Origin: Anaerocolumna sedimenticola
Lineage (GTDB): Bacteria; Bacillota; Clostridia; Lachnospirales; Lachnospiraceae
Direction: 5' to 3'
Length of the DNA stretch: 64,000 nucleotides
NCBI RefSeq assembly: GCF_009931695.1
Contig: NZ_CP048000.1
Span: 1 to 64,000, forward strand
How positions within the stretch are numbered: position 1 is the first letter of the stretch; each line of letters opens with the position of its first letter. Below, piece after piece: positions 53,179 to 63,153 of the stretch. The notes beneath the pieces are model-generated. The model did no database searches. It was not told the origin of the DNA and was given only the letters and a program-made list of their open reading frames with translations. The translations under genes and the position numbers were made by a program.

Positions 53179-54969
53179 TTATCCGATAACCGCTTTAATT
53201 CTGCGGACTCCGGCAGAAGAACTTTCTTCTTTTACTATTTTAAATTGTTTTAACTCTCCGGTGTTAACAGCATGAGGACCTCCGCAGATTTCTTTGGAAT
53301 ATCCCTCTATTGTATAAACTTTTACAATATCGGAATATTTATTATCAAAAACACCGATTGCACCCTGTTCTTTTGCTTCTTGTACAGTTTTTTCCTCACA
53401 CTGAATCTCGATTCCTTTTTGTATGGCTTCATTTACTATAGCGCTCACTTCATCCAATTCGTCCGGGGTTAGTTTCCTGTCAAATGAAAAATCAAATCTT
53501 AACCGTTCGGCATTAATGTTGCTGCCTTTTTGATAAATACTGTCTCCCAGTACTTTTCTTAAAGCTCCGTTTAGTAAATGAGTTGCCGTGTGCAGTTTCG
53601 TTGTCTGTTGGCTGTTATCAGCCAGACCGCCTTTAAATCTTCCCTCTGCACCGGTTCTGGATTTCTCCTGGTGCTCCGAAAAACTATGATAGAATCCGTC
53701 TAAATCCACTTCAAAACCCTTTTCTTTCGCAATCTCCCTGGTAAATTCAATGGGAAATCCAAATGTATCGTATAACTTAAATGCTGCCACACCGCTTAAG
53801 GTTTCTCCTTCTGAGAGCTGATTTATATATTTTTCCGCAATTTTCAGGCCGCTGTCCAAGGTTTTGTTAAATAATGCATATTCCTTTCTCAGCTGCTCCC
53901 GGATAAAACTTTTATTATCTGTCAATTCCGGATAAACTGCTTCATTCAGTTCTATTACGGTATCTGTGATATCCGTTAATTTATTTTCCATTATTCCCAG
54001 CTTTTTAAACATTCTAATCGTACGTCTGATTAATCTCCTTAAAATATATCCCTGCTCTGAATTTGATGGAACTATAGCTTTAGAGTCTCCCAATATGAAA
54101 GTGATAGCTCTCATATGATCACAAATGATTCGGTATTCCCTTTCATTCTCAACATTGTACGGGCTGCCGGTTATACTCTCGATTTTACTGATTATCGGCT
54201 TTAAGACATCTGTCTCATATACGGATTCTTTTTCATTAATGACAGCCAGAATCCTCTCTAAACCCATTCCTGTATCCACATTCTTTTGTTTCAGATAAAT
54301 ATAACTTCTATCCGGCAGCTTATTGTATTCCATAAACACATTATTCCAAATCTCAATAAATTTACCGCATCCACAGGAAGGTCCGCAATCTTCACAACAT
54401 TTCTCCTTTCCCGTATCATAAAAGATTTCTGTATCAGGTCCGCACGGCCCGGTCTGTCCGGCTGGCCCCCACCAGTTTTCTTTTTTGCCGTAAAAATAAA
54501 TCTGCTCTTCTTTTAAGCCCAGACTTCTCCATATTTCATAAGCCTCAATATCTTTTGCTACCTGGTCATCACCTGCAAAAACGGTAACCGCAATTTTGTC
54601 AATTGGTATCTTTAATACCGATGTTAAGAATTCGTAACTCATTGAAATAGATTCTTTTTTAAAATAATCACCCAAAGACCAGTTTCCAAGCATTTCAAAA
54701 TAAGTTAAATGGGTAGCATCTCCCACTTCATCAATATCTCCTGTTCGAATACATTTCTGATAATCTACAAGTCTTTCTCCAAACGGATGCTTTTCCCCAA
54801 GCAGGTATGGTACCAGAGGATGCATCCCTGCTGTTGTAAATAAAACACTGGGATCATTTTCAGGAAAAAGGGAGGCCGACGTTATCACCTTATGCCCTTT
54901 ATCAAGGAAAAAATTCAGATATTTTTTTCTTAGTTCATTTGAAGTATAAACTTCCTTACCTGTAACCAT
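53179..54969 (-). CDS. alaS: Alanyl-tRNA synthetase, short form without C-Ala domain
   Basis: Start at ATG 54969 with a perfect AAAGGAGGT; 596 residues versus about 870-880 in standard bacterial enzymes. It has the class II aminoacylation core ([47 protein letters not shown]) and the editing domain with [11 protein letters not shown] and CGGPH zinc ligands. It ends right after the editing domain ([13 protein letters not shown]), lacking the C-terminal DHHA1/C-Ala part that helps dimerise and hold tRNA. Such short forms occur as second copies in Clostridia; a full-length alaS elsewhere is expected. Confidence 0.92.
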   Translation of the reverse strand: MVTGKEVYTSNELRKKYLNFFLDKGHKVITSASLFPENDPSVLFTTAGMHPLVPYLLGEKHPFGERLVDYQKCIRTGDIDEVGDATHLTYFEMLGNWSLGDYFKKESISMSYEFLTSVLKIPIDKIAVTVFAGDDQVAKDIEAYEIWRSLGLKEEQIYFYGKKENWWGPAGQTGPCGPDTEIFYDTGKEKCCEDCGPSCGCGKFIEIWNNVFMEYNKLPDRSYIYLKQKNVDTGMGLERILAVINEKESVYETDVLKPIISKIESITGSPYNVENEREYRIICDHMRAITFILGDSKAIVPSNSEQGYILRRLIRRTIRMFKKLGIMENKLTDITDTVIELNEAVYPELTDNKSFIREQLRKEYALFNKTLDSGLKIAEKYINQLSEGETLSGVAAFKLYDTFGFPIEFTREIAKEKGFEVDLDGFYHSFSEHQEKSRTGAEGRFKGGLADNSQQTTKLHTATHLLNGALRKVLGDSIYQKGSNINAERLRFDFSFDRKLTPDELDEVSAIVNEAIQKGIEIQCEEKTVQEAKEQGAIGVFDNKYSDIVKVYTIEGYSKEICGGPHAVNTGELKQFKIVKEESSSAGVRRIKAVIG

Positions 54970-54983
54970 ATAATTACCTCCTT

Positions 54984-55285
54984 TTTTCATAAAAAAAGCC
55001 CTAAGTTGATTAACCATCAACTTAGGGCGAATATAACATCCGTGTTACCACCTATATTCAGAGAAACCTCTGCGCTCAGTCAGTACATATCTGTTAAACC
55101 AGTATATACTGCTTTCCTTTTAACGGCGGAAACTCCGATGAAGCCTACTAAGATTTTCTGTTCGGTTCATAGCTCCAAGACTGCTTCTATACTAACATCC
55201 TAAAGATTTTCACCAGCCATCTTCTCTCTGTAAGTTCCGTTCGTATATACTATTTCTTATCATAGCCTTTTTTTGCTTTGAATTT
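54984..55285 (-). promoter_or_regulatory. T-box riboswitch leader of alaS
   Basis: The minus-strand leader of ~300 nt has a Stem I with AGATGGCTGGTGAAAATC, a probable specifier GCU (Ala) at 55171-55173 in GGAGCTATGAAC, the T-box core AGGTGGTAACACGG (55040-55053) and a terminator (GCCCTAAGTTGAT/ATCAACTTAGGGC, 54998-55028, then TTTTTTT). Uncharged tRNA-Ala should prevent termination. Confidence 0.93.
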
Positions 55286-55290
55286 CGTTT

Positions 55291-55319
55291 ATATTAACAT
55301 ACCAAATACAGAATGTCAA
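55291..55319 (-). promoter_or_regulatory. Sigma-A promoter of the T-box-alaS unit
   Basis: Minus strand TTGACA (55314-55319), 17-bp spacer, TAATAT (55291-55296). It would start the T-box leader near 55284. Confidence 0.75.
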
Positions 55320-55449
55320 CATTTTTATGAATATTTATTTGATTAATTATGAATATTTATTTATTTAATATTACACTCCGACCTTACGGCTGAGCAGTAA
55401 CATTTTATTGCAAGATAATCCGATCATTCTATTATAAGTTGTTAAGGCA

Positions 55450-56388
55450 CTAAGCTCTTTCTATTTTATTTGCAATCTCTTCATTACATTCCGTAATATT
55501 ATTCTCCACACTTGAATAAAGTTTCTCCAGTTTATTAAGTACATTATTTACTTCATCTTTTACCTTGCGTACACTATCTAAAGATTCGTTAATTCTTGAC
55601 TGGATAACCCAATCGGATATTAATCCATCAAAGAAAAAGTCTGCAAATTTTGCGAATCCTTCAATATCAATATGAATCTCTGAATTTATTTTTATATCCG
55701 CCAATTCCGTTCTAAATTGATTGAGTAAAGTCTGGATACAGGAAGCCGCTGCTTTGGCATCATCTATATGAGAATGCTTAATCATATCAGTGAGTAACCC
55801 CCCTCCGAACATATCCCAGGTTCCCCAACCCTCAGCACTGTCAAGACTTGATTCTGCACTATTTATCTGTTCCATTACACGTTTTCCTGCCAAAATCGCT
55901 TCCTGAACTTCTTTTATATACGCTTTATAATGAGAAATTCTATCTTCCAACTCCAATATCTCTTGAGATTCCTCTGTACTGCTTTCTTTCAGCAGATTAT
56001 ATTTTTTCTTATAAAGATTATTAAATAACCTTTCATTATTCTCGTAATTTTTTCTCTCATCCAATAATTTTGAAATCTGATACCTGGTTTCACTCATCTG
56101 CTTTATATTATCATCTAATTTCAACCGGGCAGCCAGTGCTTCCTGACGTTCTTTTTCCATCTGTTCTTCCTTACTGCCTAAAATTGTATAAAAGATGGAT
56201 GTCAGACTCTTTTTATTTAGATGTTCGATATCGGATTCCTCTTTATCTAAGTCTTTCTCCAGTATTTTATTTTTCTCTTCCAACTGTTTTTGCTGATCCT
56301 TTAGGGCTTCTAACATGGTTTTAATCTTTTCATATCTATACATACCCTGTTTTAATTCTTCCAATTCCTTATTAATATCTTCAAACAT
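55450..56388 (-). CDS. Coiled-coil protein of unknown function
   Basis: Start at ATG 56388 (GGGAG upstream, better spaced than the ATG four codons earlier); 312 residues. Two long coiled-coil stretches (about 1-165 and 270-312) flank a central region with EGWGTWDMFGGGLLTDMIKH and HIDDAKAAASCIQTLLNQF. No signal or membrane segment. The central motif resembles a small family of bacterial proteins seen beside ribosome or stress genes, but I cannot name it with confidence. Single-gene unit. Confidence 0.6.
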   Translation of the reverse strand: MFEDINKELEELKQGMYRYEKIKTMLEALKDQQKQLEEKNKILEKDLDKEESDIEHLNKKSLTSIFYTILGSKEEQMEKERQEALAARLKLDDNIKQMSETRYQISKLLDERKNYENNERLFNNLYKKKYNLLKESSTEESQEILELEDRISHYKAYIKEVQEAILAGKRVMEQINSAESSLDSAEGWGTWDMFGGGLLTDMIKHSHIDDAKAAASCIQTLLNQFRTELADIKINSEIHIDIEGFAKFADFFFDGLISDWVIQSRINESLDSVRKVKDEVNNVLNKLEKLYSSVENNITECNEEIANKIERA

Positions 56389-56665
56389 ATAATCTCCCAT
56401 CTTCCCTATTAAAGTTTTTAATTAATATTATAACGAAGTTCATCTCATTTGCAGTATTTCATTTTCAGTCGGACAAAAGCTAATTTATTTATCTCAGAAA
56501 ATAATTATATGCCAATTAAGTTAGTTAATCAAGAAAACCCAGGGATATTTAATTCAATATTTGGTGTTTTCTAATTATCTTATAAGATATAACAGCGCTG
56601 CCCTTATTAATTTTATTTATTGTAAGATATGGAAAATTATATTATTATATATATAAGTAAAGATT

Positions 56666-56741
56666 TAGGATTTGATTTTATAAATGACCTTTTTTAAACC
56701 AAATCCTATAGATATAAATGCTTTTGTGTCAAAAGGTCATT
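56666..56741 (+). promoter_or_regulatory. Interlocked inverted repeats (possible pseudoknot) in the leader of the 56771 gene
   Basis: Stem a: TAGGATTTG (56666-56674) with CAAATCCTA (56700-56708), 9 bp perfect. Stem b: AATGACCTTTT (56683-56693) with AAAAGGTCATT (56731-56741), 11 bp perfect. The order a-b-a'-b' allows an H-type pseudoknot or two exclusive hairpins, ending 30 nt before the start codon. Confidence 0.5.
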
Positions 56742-56770
56742 CAAATTATAAGAAAAAGGCAGGTCTTTAT

Positions 56771-57103
56771 ATGATTAATTTAGATTCTGAGGTTATTCGT
56801 AATGAAACAATCATTTTAAACGTTACATATACCATTAAGCAAGGTAAACGCGAAGAATTTTACAGTAAAATAAGCGAAGCAGGTATTCCTATGAAATCCC
56901 GGTCGGAAGAGGGTAACTTAAAATACGATTATTATTTTCCGGCTGATTCAGAAGATCAGCTGCTCCTTATTGAAATCTGGAAAGACCAGAATTCACAAAA
57001 TGCCCATAAAGAAATGGAACACTTTAAGCAGCTCCAGGCCATTAAAGAATCCTATGTAATTGACGTAAAATTCCAGCAATTTAAACCTGTTAAGGTACGA
57101 TAA
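56771..57103 (+). CDS. Antibiotic-biosynthesis-monooxygenase-fold (ABM) small protein
   Basis: I prefer ATG 56771 (AAAGGCAGG upstream); an ATG at 56684 falls inside a hairpin region. The 110-residue product has the dimeric ferredoxin-like ABM/YgiN fold: ILNVTYTIKQGKREEFYSKI, EEGNLKYDYYFPADSEDQLLLIEIWKDQNSQNAHKEMEHFKQL. Such proteins are quinol or small-aromatic monooxygenases or of unknown role. Its end overlaps the convergent decayed glycosidase by 14 bp. Confidence 0.8.
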   Translation: MINLDSEVIRNETIILNVTYTIKQGKREEFYSKISEAGIPMKSRSEEGNLKYDYYFPADSEDQLLLIEIWKDQNSQNAHKEMEHFKQLQAIKESYVIDVKFQQFKPVKVR

Positions 57104-58406
57104 CATCCAAAAAATTTAAACTTACCGGCCCTATTAAACCGGATTTCAGGCTTAATCCGCAGATTTTATTGGCAAGGGTATTTTTGACCTCTATAATTAG
57201 AACATTTTGGCCTTTTATAATATAACCTGCTGCCTGAAACAGATAAGGAGACCACATTTGTACTCCTAAATCATATCCGTTAAGTGACACCCTGGCAATT
57301 TCATTAACTTCCCCTAAATTAAGCTCTGCTTTTTTATTTTTGAGGTCCTCTTCCATGAAAAATTGTATTCTATAAATCATTGAGCCGGAATAATGTTCCA
57401 TACCGTTTATTTTATTCCAGGGTATCAGTTTACTCATTTTTTCTAAGTTTTCATAGTCCGGTCCCATATACCAGATATTGTCCAGAATCATTTTTGCACC
57501 GGCGGTTGTTTTAGATTGGTAGTTTACTTTGGGTGATTTTTCCCTATTCACCAGCACTACAAGGGATTCCCTTCTGTTCATTTTAAGTTCGATATCCATG
57601 CAATTATCTTCTGCTTTTCTTACGATGGGCACCTCTCTGATAACCCCTCTCCAGGCATCCCAGCTTTCTACGCTCCGGCGGTCTCTCCCAATTCTTCCGG
57701 GACCGTCGATGGAATAGAAAAAAGCATGGGGATAAAGCAGATTAACTCCCCTTACAAACAGCCAATCCATATACCATTTCATATCATCCGCAGAAAAGGC
57801 CCATTCTACATTGTTTCTTCCGCAGCAGGCAAAACATTCATTTCCATTTCTCCTCTTTCCTCTGTGCCTGGCACTGTCCGCTGTACATTTTGCCATAGTA
57901 CTGTGCTGCCCCTTAAGAGCCAGCCCATTTTCCGGTGCTACCCATCTCCAGACTATATCCTGGGCGGGTATATGGAAATATTTCAGGAAGCCGATATCAT
58001 CACTTTCATGGGGATGTCCTGTTAATGATATATTATGCTTACCGCACCATTCATAGACAGGTTTATAGTAGGTTTCTTCCATTCTTTTATTTACAGTTTC
58101 CTGGTACCTTTTTCTTATATAGTCTGAGATTTGAAAGGCTTCAAACCATAACAACGGTAAGTCGTTCTCCGTATTCCCCTGCTTTATGTAATATTCCAAA
58201 AAGCCCCTGTCCAGGGGATCAGACCTTGCTCAAACCCTCTGCCCATAATATCCGGTTCATCCGTAAAGATACCTGTGACAGTGGTTCCGAAATATTTTTT
58301 TAACACTTCATAATACCTTTCATGGATAAGTTTTATAAATTCTTCCACTGCTGATAGGTTTAACAGCCGATGGATTTAAAAATCCGGTTTTTAATGATTC
58401 CAACAT
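57090..58406 (-). pseudogene. Decayed glycoside hydrolase with internal deletion and frameshift
   Basis: A start with AGGAG at ATG 58406 reads MLESLKTGFLNPS and soon stops. In another frame, preceded by stops, LLNLSAVEEFIKLIHERYYEVL and IFTDEPDIMGRGFEQG continue to about 58200. The rest (TTG 58199 to 57090, 369 codons) needs one added base in the AAAAA run at 58198-58202. The N-terminal tip and a region hundreds of codons downstream are thus joined, suggesting deletion between similar short sequences. The C-terminus is a GH2-type jelly-roll (ELNLGEVNEIARVSLNGYDLGVQMWSPY). Intact relatives are ~900-1000-residue glycosidases of unassigned type. Confidence 0.7.
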
Positions 58407-58571
58407 AATTTTCTCCTATTGCAAGGGCTATTGTCAATCAGGTTCATTCTAACTGACATGTATTTGTAATTTGATTCTATTTTACATCAAAATAAGTATT
58501 GTAAAATATACAATTCTTGTCTGTTTTTTGATAATTGAACAAATTTTGTTATTTATATCGACCCATCGGTT

Positions 58572-59278
58572 TTACAAGCCTGATAACTCTAAAGTTTTAT
58601 CATACAGCAGCAGTTCTTTATACCTGCCTCCAAGTTTATCAAGCCCACTGGCTATTAAGCCGGCCATTACCACAGCCCCTCATATTTCAGGTGGGTATTA
58701 TCCGCTAATCCATCCGGATAGTTTTTATATTCTCCCGGTTTTAAATGCATGAACCATTTTTTGCTTGGTTCATCTCCCATCTTTGCCAGCAGATTTTTAC
58801 TGCTTTCACATAAATCAATACAGGGTACATTAAGTTCATCCGCCAGCTCTTTCATGGCATCGGGATAAGCACCATGTACCTTATCCTGGATCAATCCCCT
58901 GCTGTCAAATAAATGCTGGTATAAAGGTGTAAGCAGAACAGGGTAAGCACCGCGTTTTTCGGCGGTTGTAATAAACTGCTTCAAATTCTTCTGATAATCA
59001 CCGTAGGCATCCGTATGTCTGGTTATATCCTCATTTTCATCATTATGTCCAAACTGTATGAACAGAAAATCCTGTTTTCCTATCTCTGTATCTATTTGAT
59101 CCAGCCGTCCCTCCTCTATGAAAGTCTTGGTACTGCGGCCATTTTCCGCATAATTATATACTTTAACGTCAGGCTGTAAGTATAGGTACATAACCTGACC
59201 GATACCGGTCTGGGGAAAAGTCTCTATGGTATTTTTTTTCACAATAGAGTCCCCTGCCCAAAAAATATTTCTTATCAT
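58572..59278 (-). CDS. SGNH esterase, CE12-like rhamnogalacturonan acetylesterase, with one-base frameshift near the end
   Basis: From ATG 59278 the frame gives 203 residues ending EGLW. Adding one C to the CCCC run at 58676-58679 extends it to 235 residues through EGAVVMAGLIASGLDKL to a stop at 58572, the normal CE12 length. SGNH blocks: GDS (Ser11 in FWAGDSIV), Gly in NGRSTKT, GHND, and the catalytic Asp/His in DNTHL. No signal peptide, so it acts inside the cell. It removes acetyl groups from rhamnogalacturonan-type oligosaccharides, matching the neighbouring GH2 and the alpha/alpha-barrel gene. Confidence 0.85.
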
Positions 59279-59313
59279 AAATCTCTTCCTTTCTTTTTAT
59301 AACTTAATAATAG

Positions 59314-59586
59314 GATTGGAGTGTCAAAAGCCATCCAAATAGTCTACATTCGTCAATTTGCACATCTACACCTCTACATCATCGGGATGCTGAATATAAT
59401 TCGATGAGCAACTGTATGAAGTCGTTGGTACTTAGGTCCTGTATTTTAGGACCTTATGTACCACTACGTACTTCATCCAAGCGAGAGCGTGTTGCGAATG
59501 AATTATATTCTGTATCACGTGGTCAAGAAATAAAATTGTGCAAATTGACGAACCATAATTTAAAATTGGCTTTTGACACTCGAATC
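59314..59586. repeat. ~273-bp inverted-end element (family 1), second copy
   Basis: Ends GATTGGAGTGTCAAAAGCCA (59314-59333) and TGGCTTTTGACACTCGAATC (59567-59586), one mismatch. The central hairpin is GGTCCTGTATTTTAGGACC between GGTAC/GTACC arms. It is clearly homologous along its length to 51261-51534. A short open frame inside is not shared by the other copy. Confidence 0.85.
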
Positions 59587-59593
59587 GTAATAG

Positions 59594-59738
59594 GTAATTG
59601 CGAAACTCACATATTGTATCTATATGCCATGCAATTAATACAATTTCAGAGCTGAATCTTGCCCAGAGGGCAACTGAAGCTATGAAATTCGTAACAATTG
59701 TGTGGTATATTCAAAAAACTATATAGTTTCGCAATTAC
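59594..59738. repeat. 145-bp inverted-end element (family 2), clearest copy
   Basis: GTAATTGCGAAAC (59594-59606) is perfectly inverted at 59726-59738. The central hairpin GCCCAGAGGGC and the flanks AATTTCAGAG/CTATGAAATT match the copy in the ptsH-ptsI gap. It abuts the family-1 element with only 7 bp between. Confidence 0.88.
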
Positions 59739-59759
59739 TTATATAACTTAATAATTTTA

Positions 59760-62700
59760 TTAATATTCGATTTCCCTGGTGGCACTTTTCTCCTGTGACG
59801 GTTCCATATCTTTATCTTCACCGTACGGCACATTTTTCGTTAAATCCCTGATATAATCTAATGGATTTCCCGCAGGAATAAACAGTAATTCTGCTATGGC
59901 GGCTGAAGTATCCTCATAATCCAGGGTCTGCAAAAACCATCCTTCCTGTGTTTCAGAATAATCAGCCACTCCTTTGGCAGAAAATCCGTACAGTGCCGTA
60001 AAGCGTACTCTTTTTGTGATTACAACTTCAGAGAAAAGTATTTCTTTCGGTTCGTAAGAGGAAACCAGTTCTCCGTCATATACGGTTTTCCATCCGCCGT
60101 TTATATAAACCCGGACCCTGCATCCTTTTATATCCCCTTTGTGCTCCCTCTCATTTTGCCTGGGCATGTAAATGAGACCTTTCACGGGTATTTCTTTTTC
60201 CGCATCCATTTCCACGGTAAAGGGGTACTTAAGACGCTCCGATGTATAAAAGGTATTGGGGTTTCCATCCAGAATAGAGGAATAATCCTCCGGATTTGCA
60301 TCCGGGATATCCTTTAAAAGCTTAATTCCAACCTTATAATCTATCATAATTTTTCTGGGGAAAAAGGCATTTATAAGCACTTCTTTGCTTACCTGTACTT
60401 TGGGAGAGAACTTCTCTGACGCGGCATAGGTAAATAAGGATTTTTTTAATAACCCTGCGACCGGTCTTTTCTCTAAATCCTGATCCAGGTCAGCCGTAAC
60501 AATCAGCAGGGAACCCTTTAAAACCTTACATTCTAAAATCATACCCAATCTGTAATTACGGGTATAATCGTCAATGGGCTGGACAATGGGCGTAAGTTCT
60601 TCCGGAAATCCTGAGAGATTAAGCCCATAAGCTCCATGAATAATTTCTTCCCATTGCCACTCCTGATAGGCCCTGGTCGGAAACAATGCAAGAGCCGGAT
60701 GGTTAGCCTCTATCGCTAAACCCATACCCCGGCTGTAAGTCGGACCCATCTGTGAATTCCAGAAAGACGGTCTTATGGAAAGGGCGGTGAATCCAGCCTG
60801 TGATGTTCCGCAGGAGGTGAATAAATCACTTTTCCGCCCAAGGTTAAAACCTCTAAGGCTTTTCCCAGGGAGTGGGTATATAAAACTTCCTTGGTATGGA
60901 ATTCTTTTTCCTCTGTATTATATAACCAGAAAGGCCAGCTGTTCTTTATGGAAGTATTCCTGATTCCGATTACAATTTCATAATCCGCCGGAGCAGTAAG
61001 ATCTTTTAAATCTGCTTTAAGCCTTCCAATTTCTATATTCTTTTTTAAAGGCAGATCTATGGGCGGAAATTCTCCTGTTTCAACCGCCTCCCCTTTATGA
61101 TTTAGAATTATCCAGTAAATAATTGCCTTTATCATTTCCTTCCTGCCAAAATGGCAGAATTCCACCGGGCAGTCCAATACTTCATCCGTTGTATATACCC
61201 TTTTCTTAATACGCAGTAAAGGTACGGTTTCATTGCAGAAAGCTCTATATTCCTCCGGTTTTACAAACCCCTTTTCTTCCCAGAAAGGATTGAGAAGCCC
61301 TACCAACGCAGTTCCCTGTCCAAGGTAATCATGGAGATCCAGCAGTTCAAATCCATATAAATGGGGTGTTCTAAAGTTTGCTTCAATTTCTTCCTTATAC
61401 AGCTGTACCTTTAATTTACCGGAAAGATAAGCAAACTCTCTGGCTTTCCGTAAAACACCATGTTTTCCGGCACTCTCCCTGAATGTTTTATAATTACCGG
61501 GCTTTAAATATCCCTTAAATTTATCAATTACATCATAATCCGGGTAGGAGCACCATTGCCCTAATTCATGGGATATTACCGGATATTGGATTCCCTTAAG
61601 GGATAAACGGTAATCCTTTCCATGCCAACCCATATCACCGCGAATCGTTCCGCCGGGTTGTATACCATAACCCGAACGGTGAAAATATACATAATCCGTT
61701 CCTTCTATTTGGGCGGGCTCCACCGGATAAGGCCAGCCGGATTGTGCCGTATAAATATGCCTGTTATCAATTTCCCTGCATTTTTTCACCCAGTCCGTAA
61801 GCGGCTTATACCATTCCCCTCCCGGTTCGTTACTTGGGGATAACATAACAAAGGACGGATGATTTCCATAGGTTATGAGTATCTTTTTGGTTTCTTCCCA
61901 TAATATATCATTCATTTCGCAGTTTTCATAAAACTTATTCCACATACCGCATTCTACCTGAAGATAGATACCCTCTTCATCAGCAGCGATAAAAGCAGCT
62001 TCCGGCGGACAATAGGAATGAAAACGTATAAAATTAAGCCCCCACGCCTTACAGGTTCCAAGGATTTTCTTCCAGTCGGAAACCTTAACGGAGGGATACC
62101 CGGTTAAAGGAAAATCTCCGCCGAAATGGGTCCCGCGAAAATAAACCGGGCGGTTATTTATATAAAATCCTCCTTCTTTTACTTCAATTTTCCGAAAACC
62201 AAAAGTAACGGTTTTCTCTTCTGTCCGGTTATGAAAGGTAAGTTCCGCATACACTTTATGCAAACCGTTTGTATATTCATCCCATTCATCAGCCGCCTCA
62301 GGATAAGATATCTCAAAGGTAACGGTCTGTAATTCCTCCCTTATATCAACTGACTTTATAATACCATTTACCTGAATCTGGGCTTTCTGATTCACCCCCG
62401 TATGATTCCTTATTATAACTGACACGGAGGCTGTTTTGGTTTCCAATTCAGGAAACACAGTGATATTTTCCATATGTACGGCAGGAACTGCTTTAATAAA
62501 GACTTTTCCTGCCATACCGTTCCAGGAAGCACCTAAGGCATCCGATACCATATGTCCGTCAGGCCTGTAAGGGTATTGATAATGATTATCCGCACATACC
62601 GTGATACTATGTTCTCCTTCCATTAATTCACCAAGACAGTATATGTGTGGTGTACAAAGGCCTGTTACTGTTCCGATAAGCTGTGAATCCAGCCAAAGGG

Positions 62701-63106
62701 AAGTCTTCCATTTTACACATTCCATCTCAAAATAAAAGATACAGTCCTCCAAACCTTTCGGTATATCAAAAGTCCTTTGATACCAGGCTTTGCCGGTATA
62801 ATGTTTCGGCGGCTGACTTAAAAAGGGTATATTTATTTCGTCCTCGGCCATTTTGTATTCTTCTCTCTGATACCAGAGCTTATCATGGAGACCGGATACC
62901 CATGGTGTAGTTTCCTTTATGTCTTCTCCGTAACCCTGGGCCTGAAGGATACCGGGAATTTTTATCTTATCCTTAAAAACCGTCTCCTCAAATTCCTGTT
63001 TATTTCCCACATTTATTTCTTCCGTGTATGTTATCTGCACATCTCTGGTTTGTGTGTCTCCTAATCGGAAATTCCAGATACCATGCAGCGAATACTCCCA
63101 TACCAT
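59760..63106 (-). CDS. Large GH2-type glycosidase (1,115 residues), with one-base frameshift
   Basis: Start at ATG 63106 (AAGGAGAT upstream). The first frame runs 777 codons and stops at 60773; the second (to 59760) follows. Adding one G at the GGG run 60782-60784 joins them through DSPPLSIRPSFWNSQMGPTYSRG. Domains: jelly-roll sugar-binding (about 45-215), Ig-like (215-315), TIM barrel (315-620) with acid/base Glu427 in SPSNEPGGEW and nucleophile Glu514 in VISHELGQW, then a long C-terminal region with a discoidin/CBM32-like beta-sandwich (DGNPNTFYTS). No signal peptide. Probably acts on rhamnogalacturonan-derived oligosaccharides with the neighbouring CE12-like esterase. Confidence 0.85.
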
Positions 63107-63153
63107 TTCTATATCTCCTTCCTGCATTTAAGGCTGCTAATCAGGCATTCCGG

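Larger units (their letters stand above)
59298..59755. repeat. 14-bp direct repeats enclosing two adjacent repeat elements
   Basis: TATAACTTAATAAT occurs at 59298-59311 and again at 59742-59755, on either side of the family-1 and family-2 elements. It looks like a target duplication or a duplicated junction. Confidence 0.55.

Noticed and set aside
59404..59655. 83-codon frame inside the family-1 element as a transposase fragment
   Set aside because: The frame is not kept in the 51.3-kb copy and has no transposase motif.
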